Numbered from the stretch's first letter, positions 26,782 to 35,649 are shown. The stretch: 64,000 nucleotides of DNA from Pseudomonas sp. DTU_2021_1001937_2_SI_NGA_ILE_001 (GCF_032463525.1 NZ_CP135971.1:5210501-5274500); one strand, 5' to 3'. Notes: generated by a model not told the origin, from the letters alone. Numbers and translations: made by a program.

Positions 26782-27651
26782 ATGAAGCTGCCAGCCCTTA
26801 CGTCCTTCCAGTTCTTCAACGTCGCTGCGCAGACCCAGAGCTTCGTGCAGGCCGGGCGTCTGCTACATGTCACCCACGGCGCGGTCAGTCGTCAGGTGCG
26901 GGCCTTGGAAGACGCCATCGGCGTGGAGCTGTTCGAACGGCGTAACCGGGCGATTTTTCTCAACGACGCCGGGCGCGAGCTGTACAGCGTGACCCGGCCA
27001 TTTTTCGAACAGCTGGAGGGCACCCTTTACCGCCTGCAACGCGAAACCCGCGAAGACGTGCTGGTGGTGTCCTGCGAACCGACCATCGCCATGAAATGGC
27101 TGATCCCGCGCCTGCCGGATTTCCACGCCGCGTATCCGCACCTGCAGGTGCAACTGCTCACCGCGGGCGGGCCCATCGACTTCGGGCGCTCCGGCGTGGA
27201 CTTGGCGGTGCGCCGCGACGACTTCTACTGGGACGACTCGATCCACTGCGCGACCATCGGCGAGGAGTGGACCGGCCCGGTCTGCACGCCGGCGCTGTGG
27301 TCCGCCGGCCAGCCGCTCGACGGCATGCGCCTGCTGCACAGCAAGACCCGGCCCCTGGCGTGGGACAACTGGCTGCGCCTTGCTCAGGTTGCAGCGGCAG
27401 GCACCACGCGCCAGGAGTACGAGCATTTCTACCTGTGCATCCAGGCCGCAGCGGCAGGGCTGGGTGTCGGTATGGCGTCGCTGCTGATGGTTCACGGGGA
27501 GCTGGAGTCCGGGCAGTTGATCGCGCCGTTCGGCTTCATCCGCGACGGTTCGCGCTACTGCCTGCTGTCGCCCCGGCCGTTCGAGGAAAGCGCCAAATGC
27601 CGTGTGTTCCTGGAATGGATCAGTGGGCAGATGGCGCAGAGTGTGCGCTAG
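26782..27651 (+). CDS. LysR-family regulator (GcvA/AmpR-like), 3' end altered by a MITE
   Basis: 289 residues. Helix-turn-helix at residues 16-50 (QSFVQAGRLLHVTHGAVSRQVRALEDAIGVELFERRNR). The GcvA-type middle (SCEPTIAMKWLIPRLPDF, VDLAVRRDDFYWDD) is clear. The stop TAG is built from the TA target of the 228-bp element plus its first G. Without the element the frame would read on through TAC GGC GAG AGC AAG GCC GCG CCA GTC TGA, adding YGESKAAPV. So the last nine residues were lost by insertion. The protein is otherwise full length. Probably controls the divergent exporter gene. Confidence 0.88.
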   Translation: MKLPALTSFQFFNVAAQTQSFVQAGRLLHVTHGAVSRQVRALEDAIGVELFERRNRAIFLNDAGRELYSVTRPFFEQLEGTLYRLQRETREDVLVVSCEPTIAMKWLIPRLPDFHAAYPHLQVQLLTAGGPIDFGRSGVDLAVRRDDFYWDDSIHCATIGEEWTGPVCTPALWSAGQPLDGMRLLHSKTRPLAWDNWLRLAQVAAAGTTRQEYEHFYLCIQAAAAGLGVGMASLLMVHGELESGQLIAPFGFIRDGSRYCLLSPRPFEESAKCRVFLEWISGQMAQSVR

Positions 27652-27878
27652 GTTCTGTACGAAAAGTCGGCGAGCGAAGGTCAGGCAAGGCGCAACGAGC
27701 AAAGCGAGTAACAGCCGTAGGCTGACCCGAAGGGCGAGCGCCAGCGAGTCAAAACAGGCGAGGAACGGTCGGAGTCGCGGGCGACTTTACTGGAGTAAAT
27801 GAGCATTCCGACCGGGCTGGCGATCCAGCCTGTTTTTAACGCAGCATGGCCGAGCGCAGGCACTTTTCGTACAAAACC
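27651..27878. mobile_element. 228-bp MITE with IS630/Tc1-like TA duplication
   Basis: The ends GGTTCTGTACGAAAAGT and ACTTTTCGTACAAAACC are near-perfect 17-bp inverted repeats. The element is bounded by TA on both sides (27649-27650 and 27879-27880), the duplication made by IS630/Tc1-mariner transposases. It carries no transposase. A minus-strand frame inside it is often annotated as a hypothetical protein but appears to be an artefact. A related end lies at 59672. From 27879 to 28122 I see nothing but non-coding sequence. Confidence 0.85.
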
Positions 27879-28122
27879 TACGGCGAGAGCAAGGCCGCGC
27901 CAGTCTGACCCTGCCCGCCATTTGCCACCCGTGGCAAGCCTATGCCGGTGAGGGACCTTTACCTGCAGCGTTGGCAAGGTGACCCGAACAGCCTGCCAAG
28001 GCCCGGTCTAGAAGGCTGGCTTCATATCCATCCGCCTCCGCAGCCTGGCGGGAACGGAATTTGCTGAACCCCTGCCCGAAGGTTTCAACCATGGACGTTG
28101 CCATCCGGCACAAGGAGTTCAC

Positions 28123-28590
28123 GTGATCATCAGTTCCAGCTCGCTTTACACCAACCCGGCACTGGCCGCTAAACAGCAGGCCCCGGTCAAGGCGACCCCC
28201 ACGCCGACCCAGGTCGCTGCACAAACCCAGGCAGAGACCACGCCGGTTGCCAAGCGTACGAGTGAAGACCTGCCGTTGCAGGCTTATGCCCTCCCGACCT
28301 GGACGACCGGGTTCTACAAGGTGCTTTCCGGCGGGGCTGAAGCGGATGCCTACAATGCCCGTTTCGACGCGGCGTCGGACACCGAACTGGCCGAGTACAG
28401 CGAGCGTCTCCAGCAGCATCTGCAAACCCTGTATGCGAACAATGGCCTGTCGGATTTGGGTGAGCGCTACAAGGCGATCACTTCGGTGCCGGGGTTGAAC
28501 GAGCGCTTGAAGACGCAGTTCCACGAGTCCGTGCAGGGGGATGCGCGGTTGATGAAACTGATGAACAAGGTCGGCACCACCCTGGCTTGA
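28123..28590 (+). CDS. Hypothetical protein
   Basis: 155 residues from GTG 28123, with AAGGAG seven bases upstream. A low-complexity Pro/Thr/Gln stretch (residues 14-45: KQQAPVKATPTPTQVAAQTQ) precedes a helical C-terminal part (AASDTELAEYSERLQQHLQTLYANNGLSDLGERY). No signal peptide. The N-terminus of Ser and small residues is reminiscent of flagellar or type III substrates, but nothing proves it. Not recognised. Confidence 0.6.
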   Translation: MIISSSSLYTNPALAAKQQAPVKATPTPTQVAAQTQAETTPVAKRTSEDLPLQAYALPTWTTGFYKVLSGGAEADAYNARFDAASDTELAEYSERLQQHLQTLYANNGLSDLGERYKAITSVPGLNERLKTQFHESVQGDARLMKLMNKVGTTLA

Positions 28591-28595
28591 GCCGC

Positions 28596-28799
28596 AATGC
28601 TGATCAGGGAGACCGGGTAGGAGCGGCTTTAGCCGCGAAACGACCGTATGTTCACGACAGATGCAGTGAATTTCCTGGCGCTTTCGCGGCTCAAGCCGCG
28701 AAACGACCGTGTGTTCACGACAGATGCAGTGAATTTCCTGGCGCTTTCGCGGCTAAAGCCGCTCCCACCTGGTTCTATGCCGCTTAAGCGAACAGTATT
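28596..28799. repeat. REP cluster, three palindromes
   Basis: Starts at AATGCTGATCAGGG and ends TAAGCGAACAGTATT. It has three copies of the GCGGCTTTAGCCGCGAA palindrome; the middle unit (cgaccgtatgttcacgacag...gcgctttcgcggct) is duplicated in direct orientation. Confidence 0.85.
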
Positions 28800-28916
28800 G
28801 GCTTGAGCCGCGATACTGATCAGTGAGACCGTTGGAGCTTGCTCGCGATAGCTGCGTCATGTTCACAGCAGATGCATGGGGTTTGCTGACCTGCTTGCGA
28901 GCAAGCTCCAACAAGG
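28800..28916. repeat. REP-pair element, TTGCTCGCGA core
   Basis: GTTGGAGCTTGCTCGCGATAG at one side and CTTGCGAGCAAGCTCCAAC at the other, separated by 'gttcacagcagatgcatggggtt'. Same core type as the element at 21856-21996. With the preceding element it fills the 332 bp between genes. Confidence 0.8.
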
Positions 28917-28922
28917 TCCGCA

Positions 28923-29462
28923 TCAGGCTCCAGGCCAATCAGTCTCCAGCCAGGCTTCGATCATGGCCACGGCCTGCTGCGGTGACTGCAGCGCCGTGTC
29001 GATGCAGCGCGGCGTTTCAGCCCAGGGCTCGTACTCGTGGGCCTGCACAGATTGCCAGTCGGGCGGTGTCAGGCCCGCGATATCCGTAAGGCGGCTTTCC
29101 ACTCGGCGCTGGTGTTCAGCGCGGTCCGAGCAGACCACCTGAATATCCAGTAATCGAGCGTTCGCATGGCGGGCCACCTCGCGCCAGGCCTGGCGGCTCT
29201 CGGCCACGGGGTTAACGCCGTCGGCGATGACCCTGTGGCCCAGCAGCAACTGGGTCGTGGCCAGTTCATGGGCGACCCGGTAGCCGCTGGTGCCGACATC
29301 GCCCGCCAGCACCCCGGCGTCGCGAATCGCCTGTTCGATGGTGTCTATGCGCAGGTACACCGCCCCAAGGGCCACTGCCAGTGCCTTGGCCACGGTGGTC
29401 TTGCCGGTACCCGGCAGGCCGCTGAAAACGATCAGCCAGGGTGGCGGGAGGACGGCGCTCAT
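28923..29462 (-). CDS. P-loop kinase-like protein (AAA_33 type)
   Basis: 179 residues. The Walker A motif GLPGTGKTT is at residues 14-22 after a hydrophobic strand (WLIVFSG), then YLRIDTIEQAIRD, an Asp-containing motif of the zeta-toxin/AAA_33 kinases, and VIADGVNPVAESRQAWREVA. Such proteins phosphorylate small molecules or nucleotides. The start ATG 29462 overlaps the hydrolase stop (TGATG), so the two are co-translated. Confidence 0.85.
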   Translation of the reverse strand: MSAVLPPPWLIVFSGLPGTGKTTVAKALAVALGAVYLRIDTIEQAIRDAGVLAGDVGTSGYRVAHELATTQLLLGHRVIADGVNPVAESRQAWREVARHANARLLDIQVVCSDRAEHQRRVESRLTDIAGLTPPDWQSVQAHEYEPWAETPRCIDTALQSPQQAVAMIEAWLETDWPGA

Positions 29463-30073
29463 CACACGCTCAGGTGCTGGTCGATCAATCGCGCCACTGC
29501 CTGGGCATGGGTGAAGCCCAGGTCATGGCCGGCCTCGGCAAACACTTCCAGGCGGGCGCCGGGAATCAGCTCGGCCAGGCGTTGGCCGACCCGCAGCGGG
29601 CTGATCCGGTCTCTGCCGCCCCATACCAGCATCACCGGCATGCGCAGTTCGTGCAGGCGCGCGGAGAAGTCGGTGCGGTCGTCGAGAAACCAGCGCGGCA
29701 GGGTCGGAAAGTCGGCGGCGAACTCGTCACGCCAGTCCTCGCCGCCGAGTGCAGAAACATCCAGGCCGCCGGAGGTGACGCTCAGCACCAGGTGGCTGAT
29801 CAGCTCTGGCCGTTGCAGCGCGACCTGCACCGCCACCACACCGCCCATGGATTGCGCGACCAACGCCGTGGGCCGGTCGATCTGCTCCAGAGCCAGACCG
29901 GCGAGGTCCTGCAGGCTGTTGATCGTGGTATTGCGCGGCACGTCGCCGAAGCCCGGCCAGCCCAACTGCTGGGTGGGCAACGGCGTGCGCAGGAAGTCGG
30001 CGGCAGGGCGCCAGAAGTGGGTATTGCCGGAAGCACCGGGCAGGAAGAGGATCTTTTCAGGGCAAAGCGACAC
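29462..30073 (-). CDS. Alpha/beta hydrolase
   Basis: 203 residues, a compact hydrolase. The oxyanion region is FLPGASGNTHFW, the nucleophile elbow QSMGG gives Ser75, the acid is in VWGGRDRISP and the base His in EAGHDLG. No lid domain of normal size, as in small esterases or RBBP9-like proteins. Start is GTG 30073 with CAAGGAA upstream. Translationally coupled to the P-loop kinase gene. Substrate unknown. Confidence 0.87.
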   Translation of the reverse strand: MSLCPEKILFLPGASGNTHFWRPAADFLRTPLPTQQLGWPGFGDVPRNTTINSLQDLAGLALEQIDRPTALVAQSMGGVVAVQVALQRPELISHLVLSVTSGGLDVSALGGEDWRDEFAADFPTLPRWFLDDRTDFSARLHELRMPVMLVWGGRDRISPLRVGQRLAELIPGARLEVFAEAGHDLGFTHAQAVARLIDQHLSV

Positions 30074-30211
30074 GGCTCGGTTCCTTGAGTCGGAGGGCTC
30101 AACGCGGGTTGGCGGACGTTAACACACTGGGTATACAGCCGCAGGTCCAGCGTTCAAGCTAGCGCACCGCTACCCGCTCCACTCTGCTTCCATCTGCCTT
30201 GGGCCTTCACC

Positions 30212-30922
30212 ATGCGTAAAGCCGATCGGCTGTTTCAATTGGTCAACCTGATACGTGCGCATCAGCCCATCACCGCCGAGCGCCTGGCGAGCCGGGTCGG
30301 TGTGTCGGTACGCTCGATCTACCGCTATATCGACGATTTGTCCGTCAGTGGCATTCCCATCTATGGCACCACCGGGGTGGGGTATGCACTGGATGCCGAC
30401 TTCGAGCTGCCACCGTTGGCCTTGAACAGGCTGGAGTGGGACGCGCTGGTGCTTGGTGTGGAGATGCTGGCCGCCGCAGCCGACGCCGAACTGGGTGCGG
30501 CAGCGCGCGCCCTGTTGGGCAAGATCAGCGCGTCGGTGGTACGGCCACCCAACCCGGACAGCGCCGCGATCCGCGCGCTGGGCGAGATGTCGGGCCGCAC
30601 ACGCCTGCACCTGGCGGCACTGCGCAAGGCGATCGAACAGGCCCAGGCGCTGACCATCACGTACGCCCATGCCGACGGCGAGGTGTCTCGGCGTCTGGTC
30701 TATCCCCTTGGGCTGTTCTATTGGGGCGGCAAGTGGACGGTAGGCACCTGGTGCGAAGCCCGTGGCGCCTATCGGGACTTCCGGGTAGACCGTATCGCCG
30801 CCATCATTCCGGCTGAACAGGCGTTTGCGGACAATCCGGCCATCGACCTGCGTACCTACATGCGTTACCAGCAGGACCAGTGGGATTCTCGCGTCGGCAC
30901 TGACAGTACGCTGTCAGTATGA
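30212..30922 (+). CDS. HTH-WYL domain regulator (YafY-like)
   Basis: 236 residues. The N-terminal HTH_11 fold (RLFQLVNLIRAHQPITAERLASRVGVSVRSIYRYIDDL) is followed by a linker helix region and a WYL domain (LTITYAHADGEVSRRLVYPLGLFYWGGKWTVGTWCEARGAYRDFRVDRI). The WYL motif is modified (here GKWTVGTWC). It probably senses a small ligand or nucleic acid and controls the next gene (30968) or the divergent hydrolase pair. Confidence 0.9.
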   Translation: MRKADRLFQLVNLIRAHQPITAERLASRVGVSVRSIYRYIDDLSVSGIPIYGTTGVGYALDADFELPPLALNRLEWDALVLGVEMLAAAADAELGAAARALLGKISASVVRPPNPDSAAIRALGEMSGRTRLHLAALRKAIEQAQALTITYAHADGEVSRRLVYPLGLFYWGGKWTVGTWCEARGAYRDFRVDRIAAIIPAEQAFADNPAIDLRTYMRYQQDQWDSRVGTDSTLSV

Positions 30923-30967
30923 GCCGTTGAACATGGGCACCTCGCAAACCAACCGAGGCTTTCCATC

Positions 30968-31276
30968 GTGTCGCATGCATCCCCTGTACTTGAACTGGCC
31001 ATTTTCCAGGTGAAGGAAGATCACCTTGCCCAGGTGCCCGCGCTGCGCGCCGGCCTGCGCGAGACACTCAAGGCGTTTCCCGGCCTGATCGACTATCGCG
31101 GCTATTGCCCGATCAACGACGACCGGATCTTCGTCGACCTCGCGCTGTGGAGCTGTTTCGAGAACGCTCAGGCCGTCGCCCAGGCGTTCAATGACGGCGA
31201 CCCGCGTTTCGCGGATTACATGGCCGCCATCGAGAGCCTGAGCTTCATGAGTCATTTCTCTCCCGAGCCGTGCTGA
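30968..31276 (+). CDS. Small dimeric alpha-beta barrel protein (ABM-like)
   Basis: 102 residues from GTG 30968. Strand LELAIFQVKEDHL, helix RAGLRETLKAFPGLIDYRGY, strand DRIFVDLALWSCFENAQAVAQAF: the ferredoxin-like pattern of antibiotic-biosynthesis-monooxygenase-type proteins. Role unknown. It follows the WYL regulator by 45 bp, a common pairing in Proteobacteria. Confidence 0.75.
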   Translation: MSHASPVLELAIFQVKEDHLAQVPALRAGLRETLKAFPGLIDYRGYCPINDDRIFVDLALWSCFENAQAVAQAFNDGDPRFADYMAAIESLSFMSHFSPEPC

Positions 31277-31345
31277 ACCTCTGTTCCTGATTGCTTAAGC
31301 GTGCACGGACGGCCATGCTCTGTTTTCGATAACAGGAGGCGGATC

Positions 31346-31861
31346 ATGGCTGAACCGGTACTTCATCTGTTGTGCGGCAAGATCGCCTCAGGCAAATCCA
31401 CCCTGGCCAGTGCACTGGCGACCGAGCATTCGGCGGTCCGGCTGAGCGAGGATCACTGGCTGGCGCGTCTGTATCCGCAGCAGATCCGCTCGGTGGCCGA
31501 TTACGTTGCGCACGCCCAACGCCTGCGTGAGGTGGTCGGGCCATTGGTGAGCGACCTGCTGAAAGCGGGTGTCAGCGTGGTGCTGGATTTTCCGGCCAAC
31601 ACGCCTGCCAACCGGCAGTGGTTGCGTGGCCTGGCCGATGCTGCGCAGGTGCCGCATCGCCTGCATTACCTGGAGGTGGACGATGCCACCTGCCGCCAGC
31701 GGCTGCACGCGCGCAATGCGCGTGGCGAACATGACTTCGCCGCCACCGATGCCGAGTTCGAGCTGATTACCCGCTATTTCTCTGCGCCCGCCGCGGACGA
31801 GGGGCTGGAGGTGATCGTGCACGGCAGTACTGAACCATTCGGTAGTCAGGCCACCCAATAG
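31346..31861 (+). CDS. P-loop kinase-like protein (AAA_33 type)
   Basis: 171 residues. Walker A GKIASGKST at residues 10-18, then SEDHWLARLYP, and VVLDFPANTPANRQWLRGLA as Walker B region, LEVDDATCRQRLHARNARG as lid. This set is typical of small gluconate- or nucleotide-kinase relatives of unknown substrate. AGGAGG precedes ATG 31346, so the longer frame from 31301 is not used. It precedes the SUKH gene. Confidence 0.85.
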   Translation: MAEPVLHLLCGKIASGKSTLASALATEHSAVRLSEDHWLARLYPQQIRSVADYVAHAQRLREVVGPLVSDLLKAGVSVVLDFPANTPANRQWLRGLADAAQVPHRLHYLEVDDATCRQRLHARNARGEHDFAATDAEFELITRYFSAPAADEGLEVIVHGSTEPFGSQATQ

Positions 31862-31887
31862 GACTTGAGCGTTCTTACGAGGTGAGC

Positions 31888-32511
31888 ATGGCCCTATACC
31901 GTGGACTGATCCTGGACGACCCCCGTGAAGCCCCCAGCGAAGAAGCCATAGCACAGCTGGAAGCCAGGCTCGGCGCGCGGCTGCCGGATGACTATCGGCA
32001 GTACCTAGCCGCCTGCAACGCTGCCGAACAGGAATACGACGTGGTGGTGACCCTGGCCGATGGCGCGCAGGAGACCATGAGTTTTTCCCTGTTCGGCCTG
32101 GACCCGGACGAAGACTGGGAGTTCAACCCTCATGAGCTGGAGCAACTGCGTGAGGTGCCGGACTTTCCCGAGAGCGGCCTGCTGCCCATCGGCCGTGACG
32201 GCGGTTCCAGCCTGTTGCTGCTCGACCTGCGCGACGGTCGCCAGCAAGTGGCGGCCATGGTCGCCGGCCTACCGGCCTGGACCGGGCGACGCCAGAACGG
32301 CGACGAGTACGTGGTGCTGGCCGAGTCGTTCAACGATTATCTCGACCTGCTGCACATCGCTGACGCGTCCATCGAAAGCCATATCGAGCGGTTCATCATC
32401 AACCCCGACACCATCGACGCGACCCTGGATTGGCTCGACCAGGGCAGCCCCGGCTGGCGTGAGCGCTTTCGCGAACAGTGGAATGCACGGGTTACGCAGC
32501 GGCTGATCTGA
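31888..32511 (+). CDS. SUKH (SMI1/KNR4) superfamily protein
   Basis: 207 residues. The SUKH start (EEAIAQLEARLGARLPDDYRQYLAACNAAEQ, residues 13-43) with the invariant LP..Y..fl pattern is followed by strands and the GLLPIGRDGGSSLLLLDLRDG core. SUKH proteins commonly neutralise polymorphic toxins, some act elsewhere. C-terminal helices (SIESHIERFIINPDTIDATLDWL) extend the fold. No toxin gene adjacent, so an orphan. GTG 31882 is an alternative start. Confidence 0.85.
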   Translation: MALYRGLILDDPREAPSEEAIAQLEARLGARLPDDYRQYLAACNAAEQEYDVVVTLADGAQETMSFSLFGLDPDEDWEFNPHELEQLREVPDFPESGLLPIGRDGGSSLLLLDLRDGRQQVAAMVAGLPAWTGRRQNGDEYVVLAESFNDYLDLLHIADASIESHIERFIINPDTIDATLDWLDQGSPGWRERFREQWNARVTQRLI

Positions 32512-32534
32512 ATCCTGTGCCGCCGCTACGCCAT

Positions 32535-32945
32535 TCAGTTACCGCGATAAGTGGAGTAGCCATACGGGCTGAGCAGCAGCGGAATGTGGTAGTGCGGCAC
32601 GCTGCCGTCCACCTCGAAGATCACTGGCACCTCCGGGAAGAAGGTCTGGGTGTGGTGCTGCTGGAACCACTCGCCGGTCTTGAAGGTGACGCGGTAGGTG
32701 CCTTTCTCCAGCGCCTTGCCCTCCGGGTACAGCGCCGGAATGCGCCCCTGCTGGTTGGTGACGCCCTGGTTGAGCAGTTGCCAGTTCTGTCCGGTCTGTT
32801 TTTCCAGGGTCACGTTCACCGCAGCGGAGGGCAGGCCGTCCTGCAGGTTGAGCACATGGACGCTGAGCGGGTTGGTGTCGGCCAGGGCCAGGCTGGACAG
32901 GCCGCAGAGCAGGGCGCCGGCCAGCAGGGTTTGCAGTGCTTTCAT
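32535..32945 (-). CDS. hiuH: Periplasmic 5-hydroxyisourate hydrolase (transthyretin-like)
   Basis: 136 residues. Signal peptide MKALQTLLAGALLCGLSSLALA, then the two signatures of HIU hydrolase: LSVHVLNLQDGLPSA near the start of the mature chain and the C-terminal YSTYRGN (consensus YRGS, here ending in Asn). It hydrolyses 5-hydroxyisourate from urate oxidation. GGAG precedes ATG 32945. It is 14 bp downstream of the GlcG-like gene and both lie divergent to the two-component system, as hiuH does to HprRS in E. coli. Confidence 0.88.
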   Translation of the reverse strand: MKALQTLLAGALLCGLSSLALADTNPLSVHVLNLQDGLPSAAVNVTLEKQTGQNWQLLNQGVTNQQGRIPALYPEGKALEKGTYRVTFKTGEWFQQHHTQTFFPEVPVIFEVDGSVPHYHIPLLLSPYGYSTYRGN

Positions 32946-32959
32946 GTTGATTCTCCGGG

Positions 32960-33451
32960 TCATTGAGGGGTGGGCATTACCTGAGCGATGGCCTTGAGTG
33001 CGCAGCCTTCGTCTTCGGCGGCGCCGCCTGAGCCGGCTACACCGAGCGCGCCGATCACCTGATCGCCAACCTTCAGCGGTACGCCACCGCCGAGCAGCAA
33101 CAGTTCGCCCAGGGTGTTGAGGTTGGCGGCTTCGGGGTTGTTGCGCGCCCGTTCGGCCAGCAGGCGGGTCGGGGTCTTGGTCGACAGCGCGGTGTAGGCC
33201 TTGCGCTGCGCTGCCAGGGTGTTGTGCGGGCCGACGTTGTCGTCACGTTGCACCGCGACCAGGTTGCCGCCACGGTCGACCACCGCTGCCACGCCAGTGC
33301 GTCCTTCGGCATGACAGGCGGCCAGGGTGGCGTCGAGCAGGGCGTTGGCCAGCGGCAGGGTCACGTCCGGGCGGTTGGCCACGGGCGGCGCCGCGAAGGC
33401 GTTGGCGCCCAGCAGGGCGAGGGTGGAAAAGGCGAGTGTGCGAAGCGGCAT
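32960..33451 (-). CDS. GlcG/HbpS-family secreted protein
   Basis: 163 residues. Signal peptide MPLRTLAFSTLALLGANAFAAP, then the GlcG/HbpS (DUF336) fold: LANALLDATLAACHAEGRTGVAAVVDRGGNLVAVQRDDNVGP and GGGVPLKVGDQVIGALGVAGSGGAAEDEGCA. HbpS-type members bind haem or sense redox stress together with a sensor kinase. AAGGAG precedes ATG 33451. First gene of the unit with hiuH, controlled from the intergenic cop-box. Confidence 0.88.
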   Translation of the reverse strand: MPLRTLAFSTLALLGANAFAAPPVANRPDVTLPLANALLDATLAACHAEGRTGVAAVVDRGGNLVAVQRDDNVGPHNTLAAQRKAYTALSTKTPTRLLAERARNNPEAANLNTLGELLLLGGGVPLKVGDQVIGALGVAGSGGAAEDEGCALKAIAQVMPTPQ

Positions 33452-33529
33452 GCCGGTCTCCTTGGGCAGGCTCTGTCGAGCGGATGCCGGCATGTTGCAC
33501 AAGCCTGGATGTCAGACAGATTGCGTACG

Positions 33530-33547
33530 CATTACGAAGTTGTAATG
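33530..33547. promoter_or_regulatory. cop-box-like operator (CATTAC-N6-GTAATG)
   Basis: CATTAC-GAAGTT-GTAATG is a perfect 6-bp palindrome between the divergent regulator and GlcG/hiuH genes. It matches the sequence bound in E. coli by CusR and HprR (CATTACAAATTGTAATG-like). It most likely controls both sides. Confidence 0.8.
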
Positions 33548-33598
33548 CCGGTAGCAGGGCAAAACGCCTAGGCTATGCGCAACGATGGGAGGACACGC

Positions 33599-34270
33599 AT
33601 GCGCATTCTGGTGGTTGAAGACGAGGCTAAGACCGCCGACTACCTGAGCAAGGGCCTGGGCGAGTCGGGCTATACCGTTCAGGTCGCCCGCAATGGCCTG
33701 GACGGCCAGCATTGGGTGCAGGAGTTCGACTTCGACCTGATCATTCTCGACGTGATGCTGCCCGGCCTGGATGGCTGGCAGCTGTTGCAGATCATTCGCC
33801 GCCGCTGCGCCACGCCGGTGTTGTTCCTGACCGCCCGCGACGCCGTGCAAGACCGGGTCAAGGGCCTGGAGCTGGGCGCCGATGACTACCTCATCAAGCC
33901 CTTTTCCTATGCCGAGCTGCTGGCGCGGGTGCGCACCTTGCTGCGTCGTGGGCCGCCACGGGAGACCGAGCACTTCCAGGTCGCCGACCTGCAGCTGGAC
34001 CTGTTGCAGCGCAAGGTCAGCCGTGCGGGTGAACGCATCAACCTGACCAACAAGGAGTTCGCCTTGCTGCACTTGCTGCTCAGCCGTCAGGGCGAGGTGC
34101 TGTCGCGGGCGTTGATCGCCTCGCATGTGTGGCAGATGAACTTCGACAGCGACACCAACGTGGTGGACGTCGCCATTCGCCGCCTGCGGGCCAAGGTCGA
34201 CGACCCGTACCAGCCTCGCCTGATCCATACCGTACGCGGCATGGGCTACAAGCTGGACCTGCAGCCATGA
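33599..34270 (+). CDS. OmpR-type response regulator (CusR/HprR-like)
   Basis: 223 residues. Receiver domain with Asp51 as phosphorylation site ([14 protein letters not shown]), acidic pair in VVEDE and Lys in DDYLIKPF. The winged helix ([26 protein letters not shown]...[15 protein letters not shown]) follows. The whole is of the CusR/CopR/HprR heavy-metal type. Start ATG 33599 with GGGAGG. It overlaps the kinase by ATGA. With hiuH divergent and a cop-box between, it is best read as HprR-like. Confidence 0.9.
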   Translation: MRILVVEDEAKTADYLSKGLGESGYTVQVARNGLDGQHWVQEFDFDLIILDVMLPGLDGWQLLQIIRRRCATPVLFLTARDAVQDRVKGLELGADDYLIKPFSYAELLARVRTLLRRGPPRETEHFQVADLQLDLLQRKVSRAGERINLTNKEFALLHLLLSRQGEVLSRALIASHVWQMNFDSDTNVVDVAIRRLRAKVDDPYQPRLIHTVRGMGYKLDLQP

Positions 34271-35634
34271 GGCTGTGGCCGCGCACCCTGAGCCTGCGCC
34301 TGGCGCTGCTGTTCGCCCTGTCCAGCGTCGCGCTGCTCGGCGCGGTGGCCAGCTACCTGTACCACTCGCTGGAAAAGGAGATCCGCTGGCGCGATGACCA
34401 GGCCCTGCTGGGGCGCCTGCAACACATGCAGGCGCTGCTCGACGACGCCGACAGCATCGAGACCCTGCGCGCCCGCCCACGCCTGTACCAGAACATGCTC
34501 GGCAACCGCGACAGCGTGCTGTGGATCGTCGATGGTCAGGGCCAGCGCCTGATCGAGGTCAATCCGGCGGGCCTTGCCCTGCCGAGCCTGGCGCCCGCCG
34601 CCGTGCCGCGCCTGGCCGATGCGCCGGCCAACCCGTCGCTGCGCCTGACCTGGCTCGACGTGCCGCGCGGTGGGCAGACACTGCGCCTCATCGCCGGTAA
34701 ACGCAGCGACGAGCGCGAGCAGATGCTCGCCGCCTACCGCATGAAAGTCTGGATGGCACTGTCTGTGGCCGCCGTGCTGGCCTTTGTCATCGGCTGGCTG
34801 ATCAGCCAGCGCAGTCTGCGCCCGGTGCGTGCGTTGGCGCGCCAGGCCGCGGGCATCGACGTGCGCAGCCTGCATGTGCGCCTTGATGGCTTTGGCCAGG
34901 TGGCCGAGCTGCAGGCCCTCAGCGAGTCACTGAACCAGATGCTGCTGCGCCTGGAGCAGGGCTTCATGCAACTGTCGCGGTTCTCCGAAGACCTGGCCCA
35001 CGAGATGCGCACGCCCCTGAGCAACCTCATGGGCCAGACCCAGCAGGCCCTGGACCGCGAGCGCCCGGCGGCTGAATACCAGGACCTGCTGGTCTCCAAC
35101 CTGGAGGAGTACGAGCGTCTGGCGCGGATGGTCGACAGCATGCTGCTGCTGGCCCGCTGCGAGCAGCCGCGCAGCCTGTTGCAGCGCCAGAGCGTGGATC
35201 TGCACGGGCTGGCGGAGCAGCTTTGCGATTACTTCGAGGGCATGGCCGAGGACCGCGACATTCAACTGCTCAACCACTGCCACGGCCAGTTGATCGCCGA
35301 ACCTGCTCTGCTGCGTCGCGCGCTGGCCAACCTGCTGGCCAACGCCCTGCGCTACGCCGCACCGTCCAGCCCGGTGACCCTGGCCACGCACCTTGTGGGC
35401 AGCACCCTGGAGATCAGCGTACACAACCTGGGCGAGCCGATCGGCGCCCAGCACCTGCCGCACCTGTTCGAGCGCTTCTACCGCTGCGACCCCTCACGCC
35501 AGCAGCCTGACGACACCGGCGGCCTGGGCCTGGCCATCGTCCGCTCGATCATGCAGGCGCATGGCGGGCAGGTGCGCGTGGCCAGTGATGCGCAGGGGAC
35601 GGTGTTTACCCTGGTGTTTGCGCTGAATGGTTAG
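34267..35634 (+). CDS. Sensor histidine kinase (CusS/HprS-like)
   Basis: 455 residues. First membrane helix near 12-31, a periplasmic sensor region of about 125 residues, second helix near 162-180 ([19 protein letters not shown]), HAMP, then the H-box [16 protein letters not shown] and N, G boxes ([23 protein letters not shown]). The heavy-metal sensor kinase pattern. HprS senses redox stress through methionines and a cysteine; the periplasmic part here has a few Met but no Cys. ATGA overlap with the regulator gene. Confidence 0.9.
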   Translation: MRLWPRTLSLRLALLFALSSVALLGAVASYLYHSLEKEIRWRDDQALLGRLQHMQALLDDADSIETLRARPRLYQNMLGNRDSVLWIVDGQGQRLIEVNPAGLALPSLAPAAVPRLADAPANPSLRLTWLDVPRGGQTLRLIAGKRSDEREQMLAAYRMKVWMALSVAAVLAFVIGWLISQRSLRPVRALARQAAGIDVRSLHVRLDGFGQVAELQALSESLNQMLLRLEQGFMQLSRFSEDLAHEMRTPLSNLMGQTQQALDRERPAAEYQDLLVSNLEEYERLARMVDSMLLLARCEQPRSLLQRQSVDLHGLAEQLCDYFEGMAEDRDIQLLNHCHGQLIAEPALLRRALANLLANALRYAAPSSPVTLATHLVGSTLEISVHNLGEPIGAQHLPHLFERFYRCDPSRQQPDDTGGLGLAIVRSIMQAHGGQVRVASDAQGTVFTLVFALNG

Positions 35635-35649
35635 CGCCAGAGCCGCGCA

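Noticed and set aside
27681..27977. 98-codon minus-strand frame over the MITE (KVPALGHAALKTGWIAS type)
   Set aside because: The peptide is the translated MITE, seen wherever the element inserts; not treated as a real gene.
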